A stretch of 64,000 nt of DNA from CAYNVQ01 sp964400735 (GCA_964400735.1 CAYNVQ010000005.1:253616-317615); one strand, 5' to 3'; counted from the first letter of the stretch, positions 26,138-35,656 are shown. A program made the numbers and translations. Notes: a model not told the origin generated them from the letters alone.

Positions 26138-28735
26138 ATGCCAAAACATCTTCTCCCTTTTTTGCTGCTTTTCCAGTTTTTTGCAGACGAGGATGTCAAG
26201 GAGACATTCCTCAATTACATCATCCACAAATATGAAGATTTGAGGACAAGAAGAGGCTTCATCATTGCTACTCTTTTTTGCTTCCTTCAGATTGCCCAAA
26301 TGTACATCACATTATTCCTGGAAAACACTTCATGGAGGATTACCATGTCAAAAAACTTTTTGAAAATGACATTAAGAAACATAAAAAGACATAAAGTGTA
26401 CTCGTTCATCAATATCGCCGGGCTTTCTGTAGGAATGGCATGCTGCTTCCTCATATATTCCTATGTCCAGTACGAGCTGAGCTACGATAAATTCCACAAA
26501 GACTACAAGGACATTTATCGTGTCGTTAACCGGCAGATAGGAAATGTGTATTTGGGGACGGATTACTTCAGCACAAGCCCGGCACTTCTGGCACCTACGA
26601 TGAAGGAAGATTTTTCCGAAGTTTTAAAAGCAGCCAGGGTATATTTCTTAAAAGGCCTGTTGAGCTACGAAAACAAGCATTTTAACGAAACCGTCCATTT
26701 TGCAGACCCAGAATTTTTTAAAATCTTCACCTATCCTCTGCGTATCAGTAGTACGCAAAATCCGATTGAAGATCCCTTTTCCATGCTGATTACCCAAAGG
26801 ATGGCCCAAAAATACTTCGGGGAGCAAAATCCAATCGGAAAGAATATCTGTTTAAACAACGAGTTTGACTTCATTGTTACCGGCATTCTCCAGGATACCC
26901 CGTTAAACTCCCATTTGCGATTCGATTTCCTCTTATCTCTAATCTCTATAAAAACCATTATGGGAGGCGAATGGGGACAAAGATATCTGAGTAGATGGGA
27001 CTCTGCAGATTTTCACAGCTATATCAAGCTGAGAAAGGGGACAGATCCTGAAACGCTTCAAGAAAAGCTTCTTGCCTTCAAAAATAAATACCTAGGGGAA
27101 GAAAGCCCGAGCTGCTTCATCCTGCAGCCCATCTCTAGTATTCACCTTCAAAGCCATATGAATATGGAACTGGAGCCAAACAGCAATGTCAAATATCTGT
27201 TCATCTTCTCCACCGTTGGCTTTTTAATCTTACTGATCGCCTGCTTTAACTATATGAATCTAACCACAGCGAGTATCTCACACCGGGCCAAGGAAGTGAG
27301 CATGCGAAAGGTCGTGGGTGCTGATAGAAAAAGCATTTTCAGACAATTTCTTTCTGAATCGATGATCTCTTGTTCGATTGCTTTTATTTCAGCACTGCTC
27401 CTTATCTATCTGTTCTTGCCAACATTCCAGTCAATTTTCGATAGAGAACTCTATTTTTCTCAATTTAATGACGCTCGAATGATTGTCGGATTGTTCAGTA
27501 TTGCACTCTTCATGGGACTGTTGTCCGGCAGCTATCCAGCATTACTCCTTTCTTCGATCCGCCCAATCAAGATATTACGTGGAAATTTCAAGCTGTCCAC
27601 TAAAGGATCGTCTTTATTCAGAAAAAACCTTGTGGTCATCCAGTTCTTCATTTCCATATTCCTTATAATTGGAGCTCTAGTTATTGGTAAACAGCGTGAT
27701 TTCATCAAAAGTAGAAACCTGGGATTTCAAAAGGAAAATATACTTAATGTCCTGATTCAGGATCCTGAACTGAGGTCCAACTGCCAGAGGATAAAAACCG
27801 AATTGAGCAATCATCCACAAATTCTGGACATGACAGTTTCCAGTCATATTCCAGCAAGGATAAGAGGCGGAAGCCGCAGCGCGTACTGGGAGGGGAGGGA
27901 AAAAGATATAACCTTAACGACCTACCGTATAAGTGTGGACTACAATTATTTAGATTTCTACGGTATCGATATAGTCAAAGGACGCAATTTCTCCAGAGAG
28001 TTCCCTTCCGATCAGAAAAACGCTTATATCGTGAATGAAATCATTGCCGATTACATCGGTTGGGAGGATCCTATTGGACAGAAGTTCAGTTGGAGTGGCC
28101 GCCCTGTAAACGGCGAGGTGATCGGAGTCGTCAAAAATTTCCATTTTTTTTCGCTTCATATGCCCATCGATGGTCTTGCCATTAAACTGGATCCCAATGG
28201 AAACTATCTGTCCGTTAAAATTCATCCAGAAAACATGGAAAACACTGTAGCCTTTATTGAAAAAAAATGGAAGGAACTCTCTCCCGAGTACCCCTTTGTT
28301 TTTTCTTTTCTAGACGAAACCATCGACAAGATGTACAGGACCGAGCAGAGGCTGGGAAAAAGCATTAATATTTTTACAACCATCGCCATATTCATCGCCT
28401 GTCTCGGGCTGTTCGGCCTAGCATCCTTCACAGCCGAGCAAAAAGCTAAGGAAATAGGCATTCGCAAGATCCTTGGGGCACCCATTCTAAACATCATTTA
28501 TTTGCTCTCTAATGAATTCCTGAAAAGAGTTCTTATCGCTGCCGTCCTTGCAGCCCCTCCCTCCTGGTTTGTCATGAACTTGTGGCTTAGGAATTTCGCC
28601 TACCGAACCAACATCGATGTATGGATAATTGTTATTTCAACGGCCCTGGCCGTGTTTGTAGCTATTATAACGGTCTGCTGCCAGTCCATAAAAGTCGCTA
28701 CAGCCAATCCAGTGGATTCCCTGCGCTATGAATGA
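26138..28735 (+). CDS. FtsX/MacB-type ABC transporter permease with prefix domain
   Basis: 865 residues from the ATG 7 bases after padR. The prefix (~1-70, LPFLLLFQFFADEDVKETFL) has unusually hydrophobic stretches. The MacB core begins at MSKNFLKMTLRNIKRHKVYS, with TM1 SVGMACCFLIYSYV, periplasmic loop, three TMs, and a second FtsX half ending ATANPVDSLRYE. Inner membrane, no ATPase nearby. Earlier in-frame starts lie inside padR. A solo IS end begins 11 bases after its stop. Confidence 0.92.
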   Translation: MPKHLLPFLLLFQFFADEDVKETFLNYIIHKYEDLRTRRGFIIATLFCFLQIAQMYITLFLENTSWRITMSKNFLKMTLRNIKRHKVYSFINIAGLSVGMACCFLIYSYVQYELSYDKFHKDYKDIYRVVNRQIGNVYLGTDYFSTSPALLAPTMKEDFSEVLKAARVYFLKGLLSYENKHFNETVHFADPEFFKIFTYPLRISSTQNPIEDPFSMLITQRMAQKYFGEQNPIGKNICLNNEFDFIVTGILQDTPLNSHLRFDFLLSLISIKTIMGGEWGQRYLSRWDSADFHSYIKLRKGTDPETLQEKLLAFKNKYLGEESPSCFILQPISSIHLQSHMNMELEPNSNVKYLFIFSTVGFLILLIACFNYMNLTTASISHRAKEVSMRKVVGADRKSIFRQFLSESMISCSIAFISALLLIYLFLPTFQSIFDRELYFSQFNDARMIVGLFSIALFMGLLSGSYPALLLSSIRPIKILRGNFKLSTKGSSLFRKNLVVIQFFISIFLIIGALVIGKQRDFIKSRNLGFQKENILNVLIQDPELRSNCQRIKTELSNHPQILDMTVSSHIPARIRGGSRSAYWEGREKDITLTTYRISVDYNYLDFYGIDIVKGRNFSREFPSDQKNAYIVNEIIADYIGWEDPIGQKFSWSGRPVNGEVIGVVKNFHFFSLHMPIDGLAIKLDPNGNYLSVKIHPENMENTVAFIEKKWKELSPEYPFVFSFLDETIDKMYRTEQRLGKSINIFTTIAIFIACLGLFGLASFTAEQKAKEIGIRKILGAPILNIIYLLSNEFLKRVLIAAVLAAPPSWFVMNLWLRNFAYRTNIDVWIIVISTALAVFVAIITVCCQSIKVATANPVDSLRYE

Positions 28736-28745
28736 AATAAAATAT

Positions 28746-28856
28746 ACTTCCTCAGGGGACAGAAGTTAGTTGATCAAATGAGCCTAGCAAGTTATTATTT
28801 CCAAACAAATTAAGCACCATCCTAGGGCTAGGATTGAAGTCCAATGGAGTATAAGC
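28746..28856 (+). mobile_element. Remnant of the IS1-like element (right end and transposase start)
   Basis: ~110 bases corresponding to the reverse complement of the right end of the IS at 17029-18218: terminal repeat CTTCCTCAGGG, GTTATTATTTCCAAACAAAT, and a degenerate transposase start (ATGGAGTATAAGC). The rest is gone. Clearly diverged, hence an older insertion. Confidence 0.75.
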
Positions 28857-28943
28857 AAAACAATTTAAGGACGAGATTAGATGTCAGCTAAAATCGATGA
28901 TGGAGCCAAGCTGAGGGCTATACCGCAGAAGAGAAATGGCCAA

Positions 28944-29828
28944 TTATCGATAATCATGATTTAAAACTTGATCAACAATTTTTTTTGACATTTCATCAAG
29001 TAGCTTTGGATTGTATGCAAGTGACATTTCAGCTCTTTCAGGATAATTTTTAAGTTCAAAAAACTTCACATTCTCCTTGAATACAGCCTTTGGCCCAATT
29101 GGAATGATTGAATAACCGATATTATTTTCAACCAATTTCACTATGGAGTTTATTTGAAGGGCTTTATGGATAACTTTAGGGGAGAATCCTGCTCTATTAC
29201 AAATGCTCATTACACTTTTACTTAGTGGAGGGGGACATTTTGGGGAAAAACCAATATACGACTCGTCGGCCATTTCTTTCAAAGGGATTTTTTTCCTGGA
29301 AGACAGAGGATGTGATTTTGAAAGAATCAATGAAAATGTCTCTGTGTAAATAGGATTAACAATGATGTCTTTCACCTCAATGGGAGTCCGGACAAATCCT
29401 ATGTCTATTAATCCGGTTCTTAATGAGCTAATTTGACTCTCTGTGTCTGATTCCAACAAGATAGTATCAATTTTTGGGTATTCATGTTTAAGGTTGGATA
29501 AGATATCTGGAAATATGGAATGCATAAAGTCTCCCACATATCCTATTTTAATCTGACCAACCGCGCCGTATTTCATTAATTGCAGATGATTTTTCATTAC
29601 ATCTAATTGATTGAAAAGTTTATATGATTCATGCTTTAGATATCTTCCATACTCCGTTAACTGGACGTTTCTTTTCGTTCGGTTGAATAGTCTTACACCC
29701 AGCTCCTCTTCCAGACCTTTAATTTGACGACTTAAAGGAGGTTGCGAGATATGAAGCTTTCTTGCTGCTTTTCCAAAATGCAGTTCTTCGGCCAAAACTG
29801 AGAAGTATCTCAATAACCTCGTTTCCAT
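28944..29828 (-). CDS. LysR-family transcriptional regulator
   Basis: 294 residues. The N-terminal winged helix-turn-helix (METRLLRYFSVLAEELHFGK, AARKLHISQPPLSRQI) resembles the BenM/CatM subgroup; residues ~90-290 are the periplasmic-binding-like effector domain. It is transcribed away from the PhzF-RidA-LUD genes, the usual layout for a LysR activator of the divergent operon. The intervening ~350 bases hold repeat D copy 2. The effector is unknown; an amino acid, imine or aromatic acid would fit the neighbours (inference). Confidence 0.93.
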   Translation of the reverse strand: METRLLRYFSVLAEELHFGKAARKLHISQPPLSRQIKGLEEELGVRLFNRTKRNVQLTEYGRYLKHESYKLFNQLDVMKNHLQLMKYGAVGQIKIGYVGDFMHSIFPDILSNLKHEYPKIDTILLESDTESQISSLRTGLIDIGFVRTPIEVKDIIVNPIYTETFSLILSKSHPLSSRKKIPLKEMADESYIGFSPKCPPPLSKSVMSICNRAGFSPKVIHKALQINSIVKLVENNIGYSIIPIGPKAVFKENVKFFELKNYPERAEMSLAYNPKLLDEMSKKIVDQVLNHDYR

Positions 29829-30182
29829 TATAAATACCTCCTAAGTATTAATTCATACTAATAATGTATTTTACATACTATAGGATTCTTATTACATTGT
29901 CAATAAAGGACTAATTGAGCAGTAGAAGCTAGCAACAGAACCTAAAAACAGAAGACCAGAAGATATGGATAGTTGCAATTAAGGAAAATTCAGAATTTGA
30001 ATGAGTCTTGAATTATATCAAAGGCGGCAGCTTGCAAAAATAATGGAAAGAGGAACAACATCTAAGCTCATGAGATTGAACGAGATGGGTAATATGACAA
30101 ATGGATTAAAGAAGGACGCAAAAAACAATTCAAAGTAAAAACTCATTAACACATTTTTGAGGGACTTATGGAGGAAAAAGAA
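29829..30182. other. Divergent control region LysR / PhzF with repeat D copy 2
   Basis: No gene. Bases 29980-30095 are the second copy of repeat D. An AT-rich stretch next to the LysR gene is where the LysR site would be expected, but I cannot define a T-N11-A box with confidence. Confidence 0.5.
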
Positions 30183-31073
30183 ATGATAGAACTTGATTTT
30201 AATATCGTCGACGTATTTGCAGAAGCAAAGTTCGGCGGGAACCAGCTTGCTGTTTTTAAAAACGCCCATTCACTCAACACTTCAGAAATGCAAAAAATAG
30301 CCAAAGAAATAGACTATTCAGAAACGACATTTATATTGACAGATGAGAAGCGGAATGAAGGATACGATGTCCGGATCTTCACACCTCAAACCGAACTACC
30401 TTTTGCCGGGCATCCCACATTGGGAACAGCTTATGTGATTCAAAAAGAGATCATTAAAGATCCGGTGAGAGAGATAAAGCTAAATCTTGAAATCGGTCAA
30501 ATTCCTGTTACTTTAGACTTCGAAAGCGATCAAGTGCACACTTTGTGGATGAAGCAAAATCCTCCAGTCTTTGGCAATCAGTACGGAGCAGACATAATGG
30601 CTGAAACTTTGGGACTGACTATTGATGACATGGAAGAATCTTATCCAATTTGTGAAGTCTCTACCGGATTTTTTTGTTTTGTCGTTCCAGTGAAGACCTT
30701 AGCTGCTGTTGAAAAAGCGAGTGTTAACCTGAAGAAATTCTATGAGTCCACAGAAACGACGCAGGCAAAAACGATTCTTGTCTTTACTAAAGAGACATTA
30801 CAGGAGAAAAGGGATCTTCATGTGAGATTTTTCGCGCATTATTTAGGAGTTCCTGAAGATCCGGCTACAGGAAGTGCCAATGGGTGCTTAGCTGCTTACC
30901 TCGTGAAATACCGGTATTTTGGCACGGAAAAAATCGATGTGCAGGTTGAGCAAGGCTACGAATTGGGAAGGCCCTCATTATTATTGTTAGAATCGGAGGA
31001 GAAAGCGGGAGTGATAAATGTGAGAGTTGGAGGCAGGGTGTTTATGGTCGCCTCCGGAAGATTATTCTTGTAA
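30183..31073 (+). CDS. PhzF-family isomerase/epimerase
   Basis: 296 residues with the diaminopimelate-epimerase-like two-lobed fold. Signatures: FNIVDVFAEAKFGGNQLAVF, IDYSETTFI with the catalytic Glu, FTPQTELPFAGHPTLGTAY and EDPATGSANGCLAAYL. PhzF enzymes isomerise small amino or carboxylic metabolites; the substrate of this stand-alone member is unknown. The ATG chosen has GGAGG 8 bases upstream; an ATG 15 bases earlier contains that site and is rejected. First gene of PhzF-RidA-LUD, opposite a LysR regulator. Confidence 0.92.
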   Translation: MIELDFNIVDVFAEAKFGGNQLAVFKNAHSLNTSEMQKIAKEIDYSETTFILTDEKRNEGYDVRIFTPQTELPFAGHPTLGTAYVIQKEIIKDPVREIKLNLEIGQIPVTLDFESDQVHTLWMKQNPPVFGNQYGADIMAETLGLTIDDMEESYPICEVSTGFFCFVVPVKTLAAVEKASVNLKKFYESTETTQAKTILVFTKETLQEKRDLHVRFFAHYLGVPEDPATGSANGCLAAYLVKYRYFGTEKIDVQVEQGYELGRPSLLLLESEEKAGVINVRVGGRVFMVASGRLFL

Positions 31074-31230
31074 GTTCTTGAAGGAAACAACAAATATGGC
31101 AAAAGTTGTGAATATTGATAGAGGTTTTGAAAAATCCAACGATACGTATTTACCAAAAGCCGATTCTATAGACTCGATGTGTAAAAAAAAATGTGATTGA
31201 TAATGAATAAAATATCAAAGGAGAATTGAA

Positions 31231-31620
31231 ATGAAAAAAGAGATCGAAACAGAAACGGCTCCTCAAGGGATCGGTCCTTTCTCGCAAGCTATTGAAGCCA
31301 ACGGATTCGTATTTGCATCAGGCCAGATTGCTATTGATCCGAAGACTGGCGAGTTGAATTCAGGGAGTGTCGAAGAGCAGACCCGCCTGGTCCTCAACAA
31401 TCTTAAATCTGTTTTTAAGGCTGCGGAAACATCGCTTGATAATGTAGTGAAATGCAATGTTTATCTTCAAGACATGGGAGATTACAGCGCTATGAACGCC
31501 GTCTACAAAGAATTCTTCACCTCTCCTTTTCCAGCTCGCGCGGCCGTTCAAGTCGCCCGACTTCCCAAAGATGTCAAAGTCGAGGTTGAAGCCATCGCTG
31601 TGAAAAAAATAGGAGTCTGA
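31231..31620 (+). CDS. ridA: RidA family enamine/imine deaminase
   Basis: 129 residues, the full length of RidA/YjgF. Key residues: GPFSQAIEANGFVFASGQIA, the carboxylate-binding Arg in FPARAAVQVA, and the C-terminal VEVEAIAV with the catalytic Glu. It hydrolyses reactive enamines/imines made by PLP enzymes. A strong AAAGGAG site precedes it. Set between PhzF and LUD genes, it suggests breakdown of an amino compound through an imine. A degenerate second RidA gene lies at 43953. Confidence 0.95.
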   Translation: MKKEIETETAPQGIGPFSQAIEANGFVFASGQIAIDPKTGELNSGSVEEQTRLVLNNLKSVFKAAETSLDNVVKCNVYLQDMGDYSAMNAVYKEFFTSPFPARAAVQVARLPKDVKVEVEAIAVKKIGV

Positions 31621-31692
31621 CAAAAGTCAGAATGAGGGAAATTTATCATGATTAACAAAATCTCTGGTACTCGACCAGGAGAGGAAGTTTTT

Positions 31693-32337
31693 ATGGGTGA
31701 AAATAAGGCTATTTGCAGAAGCCAAGCCGAAGAGATCATTAAAAACCTGAAGAAGAGGAACATGGATGGGGCATATTTTGAGAAAACTGAGCAGGCTGTA
31801 GCCTCGATTCTCTTGGAGATTCCAGATGGTGTGCTTGTCGGCCTCGGAGGGTCTGAGTCGATCATTGAATCCGGATTGGTGGATGCGCTGCGGAAGAGGA
31901 ACATCAGATTATTGGACAGATATAAAGAAGGTGTAAGCAAAGAAGAAGTATGGGAGATGAGAAGAGAAGGCTTGTTGGCAGATATTTATGTTTCGAGCAG
32001 CAATGCGATCACTTTAGATGGAAAAATTGTGAATATGGATGGAATCGGAAATCGTGTAGCCGCGACGATTTTCGGTCCAGCCAAAGTGATCCTTCTGGTA
32101 GGCACAAACAAAATCGTTAAAACCGTAGAGGATGCCGTGAGCAGGATAAAAAATTATGTGGCTCCGCGGAATGCCATCAGGGTCAACATAGATACTCCAT
32201 GCTCTAAAAAAGGATTCTGCCAGGAACCTTACTGCATGCCTCCTCATCGGATTTGCAGTCAACTGGTCATTCTCGAATCCAGTATGTTTCCGGAACGGAT
32301 CAAGGTTTTTCTAGTCGGTAAGCAGTTAGGATACTGA
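31693..32337 (+). CDS. LUD-domain protein (LutC/YkgG-like)
   Basis: 214 residues, single LUD domain: ICRSQAEEIIKNLKKRNMDG, the GLGGSESIIESGL loop, VSSSNAITLDGKIVNMDGIG, then FGPAKVILLVGTNKIVKTVE, and a Cys-rich end (PCSKKGFCQEPYCMPPHRIC) that could bind metal or an Fe-S cluster. LUD proteins act in lactate or related hydroxyacid oxidation, but single-domain members with this tail are uncharacterised. GGAGAGG precedes this ATG; an in-frame ATG at 31648 is the alternative. Third gene after PhzF and RidA. Confidence 0.88.
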   Translation: MGENKAICRSQAEEIIKNLKKRNMDGAYFEKTEQAVASILLEIPDGVLVGLGGSESIIESGLVDALRKRNIRLLDRYKEGVSKEEVWEMRREGLLADIYVSSSNAITLDGKIVNMDGIGNRVAATIFGPAKVILLVGTNKIVKTVEDAVSRIKNYVAPRNAIRVNIDTPCSKKGFCQEPYCMPPHRICSQLVILESSMFPERIKVFLVGKQLGY

Positions 32338-32464
32338 TATATTTCAGACCAGGAGGATAAGTTGGAATATAACATACATTTCGACAGATTAATGAAGATG
32401 GTTAAGCTTGAGATATAACGTTTTAGTTATAAAACAACACCGTTATATAAAAAGGAGAGAAAAA

Positions 32465-33700
32465 ATGCATAAGAATGTCTTTAAGTCGTTTGTCATTACC
32501 GTAATGATTCTTTTTTTGCTTTGTCCGAAAATGGATGCTATGTTTTCCCGGGCTAAAGTTGAAAAAATTGCCCGTGATGAGAAAGTGAAATTTCATTCGC
32601 GTGTGCTTGATGAAGAACGAACAATCCTTATCCACCTGCCACAAGACTATGCCTTATCCGAAAAAAGATATCCGGTTTTATATGTTCTTGATGCGGAGTT
32701 TTTCTTTCAGCAAGCAGTTTCGGCGGTGGAGTTCTTGTCAGAGCTGTTGTACATCAATGTTCAACCTATCCCACAAATGATTATTGTCGGGATTGTAAAT
32801 ATTGATAGGAATCGCGATTACACACCTACATATGCACCGGTACAGCCTCACGGAATGAGGTTTCCCACGAGTGGCAAAGCAGACAGATTTCTTGAATTTC
32901 TAAATACTGAACTGTTCTTATTCATTGATTCTAACTATAAAACAGAGCCCTTTCGTGCATTATCGGGATGGTCACTCGGAGGACTCTTAACCGTTTATAC
33001 GTATTTCGAAAATAACCATCTTTTTTCTGCTTACCTTGCTATAAGCCCAAGTCTCTGGTGGGATGGAGATTTCTATGTAAAAAAGACTGACGCTTTTCTT
33101 TCTCAAGGGCAGCTGTCGACAAAACCTCTGGTCGTAACACTCGGTGCTCGCGAAAGCGGGGATATGGAGCGCTCGGTAAGGGACGGCTTTATCCCAAAAA
33201 TGAGGAAGAGCCCTGACGAAAAAACAGCATTTACCTTCATCGAGATTCCAGAAGTAAGCCACGAATATGGTCCCTATAAGGCCTACTATGAGGGCCTCTT
33301 GGCGCTTTTTTCAGATTGGATGATGCCTAATGAAATTATGAATGATGGATTTGAGGGTATTCGTTCTTTTTATGAAAAACAATCTAACAAATATGGATTC
33401 GAGATCGATATTCCTGAATCGGCCTATTTTCGACTTGCAAGTAAGTATTATAACGAGGGAGATAGGAAAAAGGCTTTCGAAATAGCGAAGGAATATGTCA
33501 GTAAATTCCCGGAATCGTCCTATGCACATTATTATCTTGGAATGAGGGCTAATGCAGTCGGGGAACTCCGTTTGGCCAAAAAGAATTTTTTAAAAGCAAT
33601 TGACATTGAAAAATCCTCTTTAGAACCATATTCCGAGCGGATTGTCTGGAGCAATTATTTCTTACAAGAGATTAAAAAAGAACTTGAATCAAAACGATAA
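32465..33700 (+). CDS. Secreted alpha/beta-hydrolase esterase (Fes/EsterD type) with TPR-like tail
   Basis: 411 residues. Signal peptide (MHKNVFKSFVITVMILFLLC), then an esterase domain: HLPQDYALSEKRYPVLYVLD, nucleophile elbow GWSLGG and catalytic His in PEVSHEYGPY. Residues ~320-410 are helical repeats (YYNEGDRKKAFEIAKEYV and YYLGMRANAVGELRLAKKNF) of TPR type. The family cleaves esters such as siderophores or antibiotic and sugar esters. The ATG has AAAGGAGAG; an upstream ATG 57 bases earlier lacks a site. It begins 127 bases after the LUD gene and is followed closely by the redoxin gene. Confidence 0.9.
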   Translation: MHKNVFKSFVITVMILFLLCPKMDAMFSRAKVEKIARDEKVKFHSRVLDEERTILIHLPQDYALSEKRYPVLYVLDAEFFFQQAVSAVEFLSELLYINVQPIPQMIIVGIVNIDRNRDYTPTYAPVQPHGMRFPTSGKADRFLEFLNTELFLFIDSNYKTEPFRALSGWSLGGLLTVYTYFENNHLFSAYLAISPSLWWDGDFYVKKTDAFLSQGQLSTKPLVVTLGARESGDMERSVRDGFIPKMRKSPDEKTAFTFIEIPEVSHEYGPYKAYYEGLLALFSDWMMPNEIMNDGFEGIRSFYEKQSNKYGFEIDIPESAYFRLASKYYNEGDRKKAFEIAKEYVSKFPESSYAHYYLGMRANAVGELRLAKKNFLKAIDIEKSSLEPYSERIVWSNYFLQEIKKELESKR

Positions 33701-33720
33701 TTAAAAGGAGGTATTTAATT

Positions 33721-34446
33721 ATGAGAAAAAATAACTATTTTCAAATAATTTATATTTTAATTTTTGTCCTGATTTCCGGCAGTTTGTTTGCACAACAACC
33801 AAAAATCCAACAAGCAGCACAATTAGGGCATCCAATACCAGATTTTAAGCTCACGTCTTATCAGGGAGAAGAGATATCTATTTCACAGTATAAGGGAAAA
33901 AATATTTTATTGTTATTCCCAAGAGGACGCTATATGGATCAATGGTGCCGTTATTGCCACTATCAGTATGCAGAACTTGTAGATTTGGACAAACGTCTAC
34001 AAATCAGAAAAAAATATAATCTCGAGATTATTCAGGTATTACCCTACACCAGAGAAGAAGTTAAAGATTGGGTAAAGGATTTTCAGAGGAATCTATCTGA
34101 GATTGAAAATTGGAAGTATCCAAAAAACCCTGAAAAACTTAGTGAAGGAATGAAAGAATGGATGCATACTGCCCGGAAAGCCTGGCCAAAAACATTTGAT
34201 TACAGTGATGGAAAAACCCCATTACCCTTCCCTATATTAATTGATGCTGACCGGAAAGTTTCGATAGGACTTGAGCTATTCAGAACAGAATGGAATCTGA
34301 ATCGAGCCGAGCAAAATGTGCCAGCTATATTTATCATTGATAAAAACGGAATAATCCAATTTAAATACATAAGTCAATCAACCATGGATAGACCCAGCTT
34401 TGATTATATCTTTAAATTCATCCAACGAATGATTATAGATGAATAA
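33721..34446 (+). CDS. Exported peroxiredoxin/redoxin-like protein with CxxC
   Basis: 241 residues: signal peptide ending SGSLFAQQ, then an AhpC/TSA-Redoxin thioredoxin fold (LGHPIPDFKLTSYQGEEISI, YKGKNILLLF) with active-site WCRYCHYQY, and a strand VPAIFIIDKNGIIQFKYIS. It contains an insertion (~100-165) relative to simple peroxiredoxins. Likely an envelope thiol oxidoreductase or peroxidase. Excellent AAAGGAGG site, 20 bases after the esterase gene. Followed by an ATC-hydrolase-like gene whose substrate would release cysteine, giving a thiol theme (inference). Confidence 0.88.
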   Translation: MRKNNYFQIIYILIFVLISGSLFAQQPKIQQAAQLGHPIPDFKLTSYQGEEISISQYKGKNILLLFPRGRYMDQWCRYCHYQYAELVDLDKRLQIRKKYNLEIIQVLPYTREEVKDWVKDFQRNLSEIENWKYPKNPEKLSEGMKEWMHTARKAWPKTFDYSDGKTPLPFPILIDADRKVSIGLELFRTEWNLNRAEQNVPAIFIIDKNGIIQFKYISQSTMDRPSFDYIFKFIQRMIIDE

Positions 34447-34460
34447 CTAAAATAGGGAAT

Positions 34461-34492
34461 GCACATTGAAATTGGTATATCAGTTAATGTGC
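34461..34492. repeat. Inverted repeat between redoxin and ATC-hydrolase-like genes
   Basis: GCACATT (34461-34467) and AATGTGC (34486-34492), perfect 7-base arms with an 18-base loop. It may be a regulator site or a weak mRNA hairpin. Confidence 0.35.
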
Positions 34493-34532
34493 AAATGTTT
34501 ATTGACTAAAAATTTTTTAATGGGAGAAAATC

Positions 34533-35162
34533 ATGAACGAATTCGAAAAAAAACAGTCAAATCGAAGAGATTTTTTAACCAAAGCTGTACCTTTTTGTGC
34601 AGTATCATGTCTTGCTTTAAACAAGGTTTTTGCCAGCTCTCCATGGATCGGCAAATCACTTTTTAATCAGGAAGAGCATAAGTTTGATAAGGAAATACCG
34701 GGGCTTAAAATGACATACCGTAGGTTGGCCGTTTTACGCAACCGGAATTTCATCAGGTTTGCAAGATTTTTACAGAGAGAAATCGGTGTGGAACGAGTGA
34801 TAGAACTTATCAAGAAACAAACAGAGCAAAGGCTGAAAGAGCAGGCAAAAAAAGATCTCGAAAGGCTTGGAAAATCAGATTTCAAATCTTACATTAGTAT
34901 ATTTAGGGACCCAGATATGCTGGCCAGTTTAACCATGGAGATCATAGAGGATACGGATACAGTCTTTGAAATTCGGGTGAGCGATTGTCTTGCTGCCGAA
35001 TCCTTTTTGCCCTACAAAGCTGGAGACATCGGTTATGCAGCAGTCTGCTGGGGCGATTATAATTGGGCTTCGGAATTTAACCCCAGGATTAAGTTAATTC
35101 GGGATAAAACACTGATGCAGGGTCATGATTACTGCAACCATAAGTATATCTGGACGGGATAA
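34533..35162 (+). CDS. Tat-type exported L-2-amino-thiazoline-4-carboxylate hydrolase-like protein
   Basis: 209 residues. The N-terminus NRRDFLTKAVPFCAVSCLAL is a twin-arginine style signal (RR followed by a hydrophobic h-region). The C-terminal half matches the ATC-hydrolase-like family: FEIRVSDCLAAESFLPYKAG, GYAAVCWGDYNWASEFNP, KTLMQGHDYCNHKYIW. The prototype opens a thiazoline ring to S-carbamoyl-cysteine; most family members are uncharacterised. It follows the redoxin gene by 86 bases on the same strand. GGGAG precedes the ATG. Confidence 0.82.
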   Translation: MNEFEKKQSNRRDFLTKAVPFCAVSCLALNKVFASSPWIGKSLFNQEEHKFDKEIPGLKMTYRRLAVLRNRNFIRFARFLQREIGVERVIELIKKQTEQRLKEQAKKDLERLGKSDFKSYISIFRDPDMLASLTMEIIEDTDTVFEIRVSDCLAAESFLPYKAGDIGYAAVCWGDYNWASEFNPRIKLIRDKTLMQGHDYCNHKYIWTG

Positions 35163-35299
35163 CTTTATCGTTCAATATTCTGATTACTCCACAATAATAA
35201 ATTGTTGTATGTTTTGGATCGATACTAACACTACTCTGTGTAAACATTTTGTTTTATCCATAAGAATGAGAGGGATAGGATAAAACTAAGAAGAATTTT

Positions 35300-35656
35300 T
35301 TGAAACTTTTAAGTAGAACAGAGGAACTTCTTCTTCTGGCTGTATATCGCCTCAAAGATAATGCCTACAGCTTTGCCATCCAGACGCATATTTCCCGGGT
35401 CACAGGTGAAGATTGGTCATTGGGCGCGATTTGGACACCTCTTTCAAGATTGGTTAAGAAAGGACACTTGGATTCTTTTTTCTCTGAGTCAACACCCAAG
35501 AGGGGTGGACGGAAAAAGCGAATATACAAGCTGACATCGAGCGGCAGAAATGCCCTTGAAAAAACCCGTGTACTCCAGTCGAAGATGTGGCAAGCTATTC
35601 CGAAATCTCTGGGAGGATCAGAAAATAAATCTAATCGATTAGAGAATTCAAACTGA
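35300..35656 (+). CDS. PadR-family transcriptional regulator
   Basis: 118 residues: SRTEELLLLAVYRLKDNAYS, GAIWTPLSRLVKKGHL and RKKRIYKLTSSGRNAL. It starts with TTG (read M-K-L-L-S); no better in-frame start or strong ribosome site is visible. Its partner permease is missing: a beta-propeller gene follows, and behind that only the last 26 codons of a permease remain. It therefore looks like an orphaned regulator of a broken module. Confidence 0.88.
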   Translation: MKLLSRTEELLLLAVYRLKDNAYSFAIQTHISRVTGEDWSLGAIWTPLSRLVKKGHLDSFFSESTPKRGGRKKRIYKLTSSGRNALEKTRVLQSKMWQAIPKSLGGSENKSNRLENSN

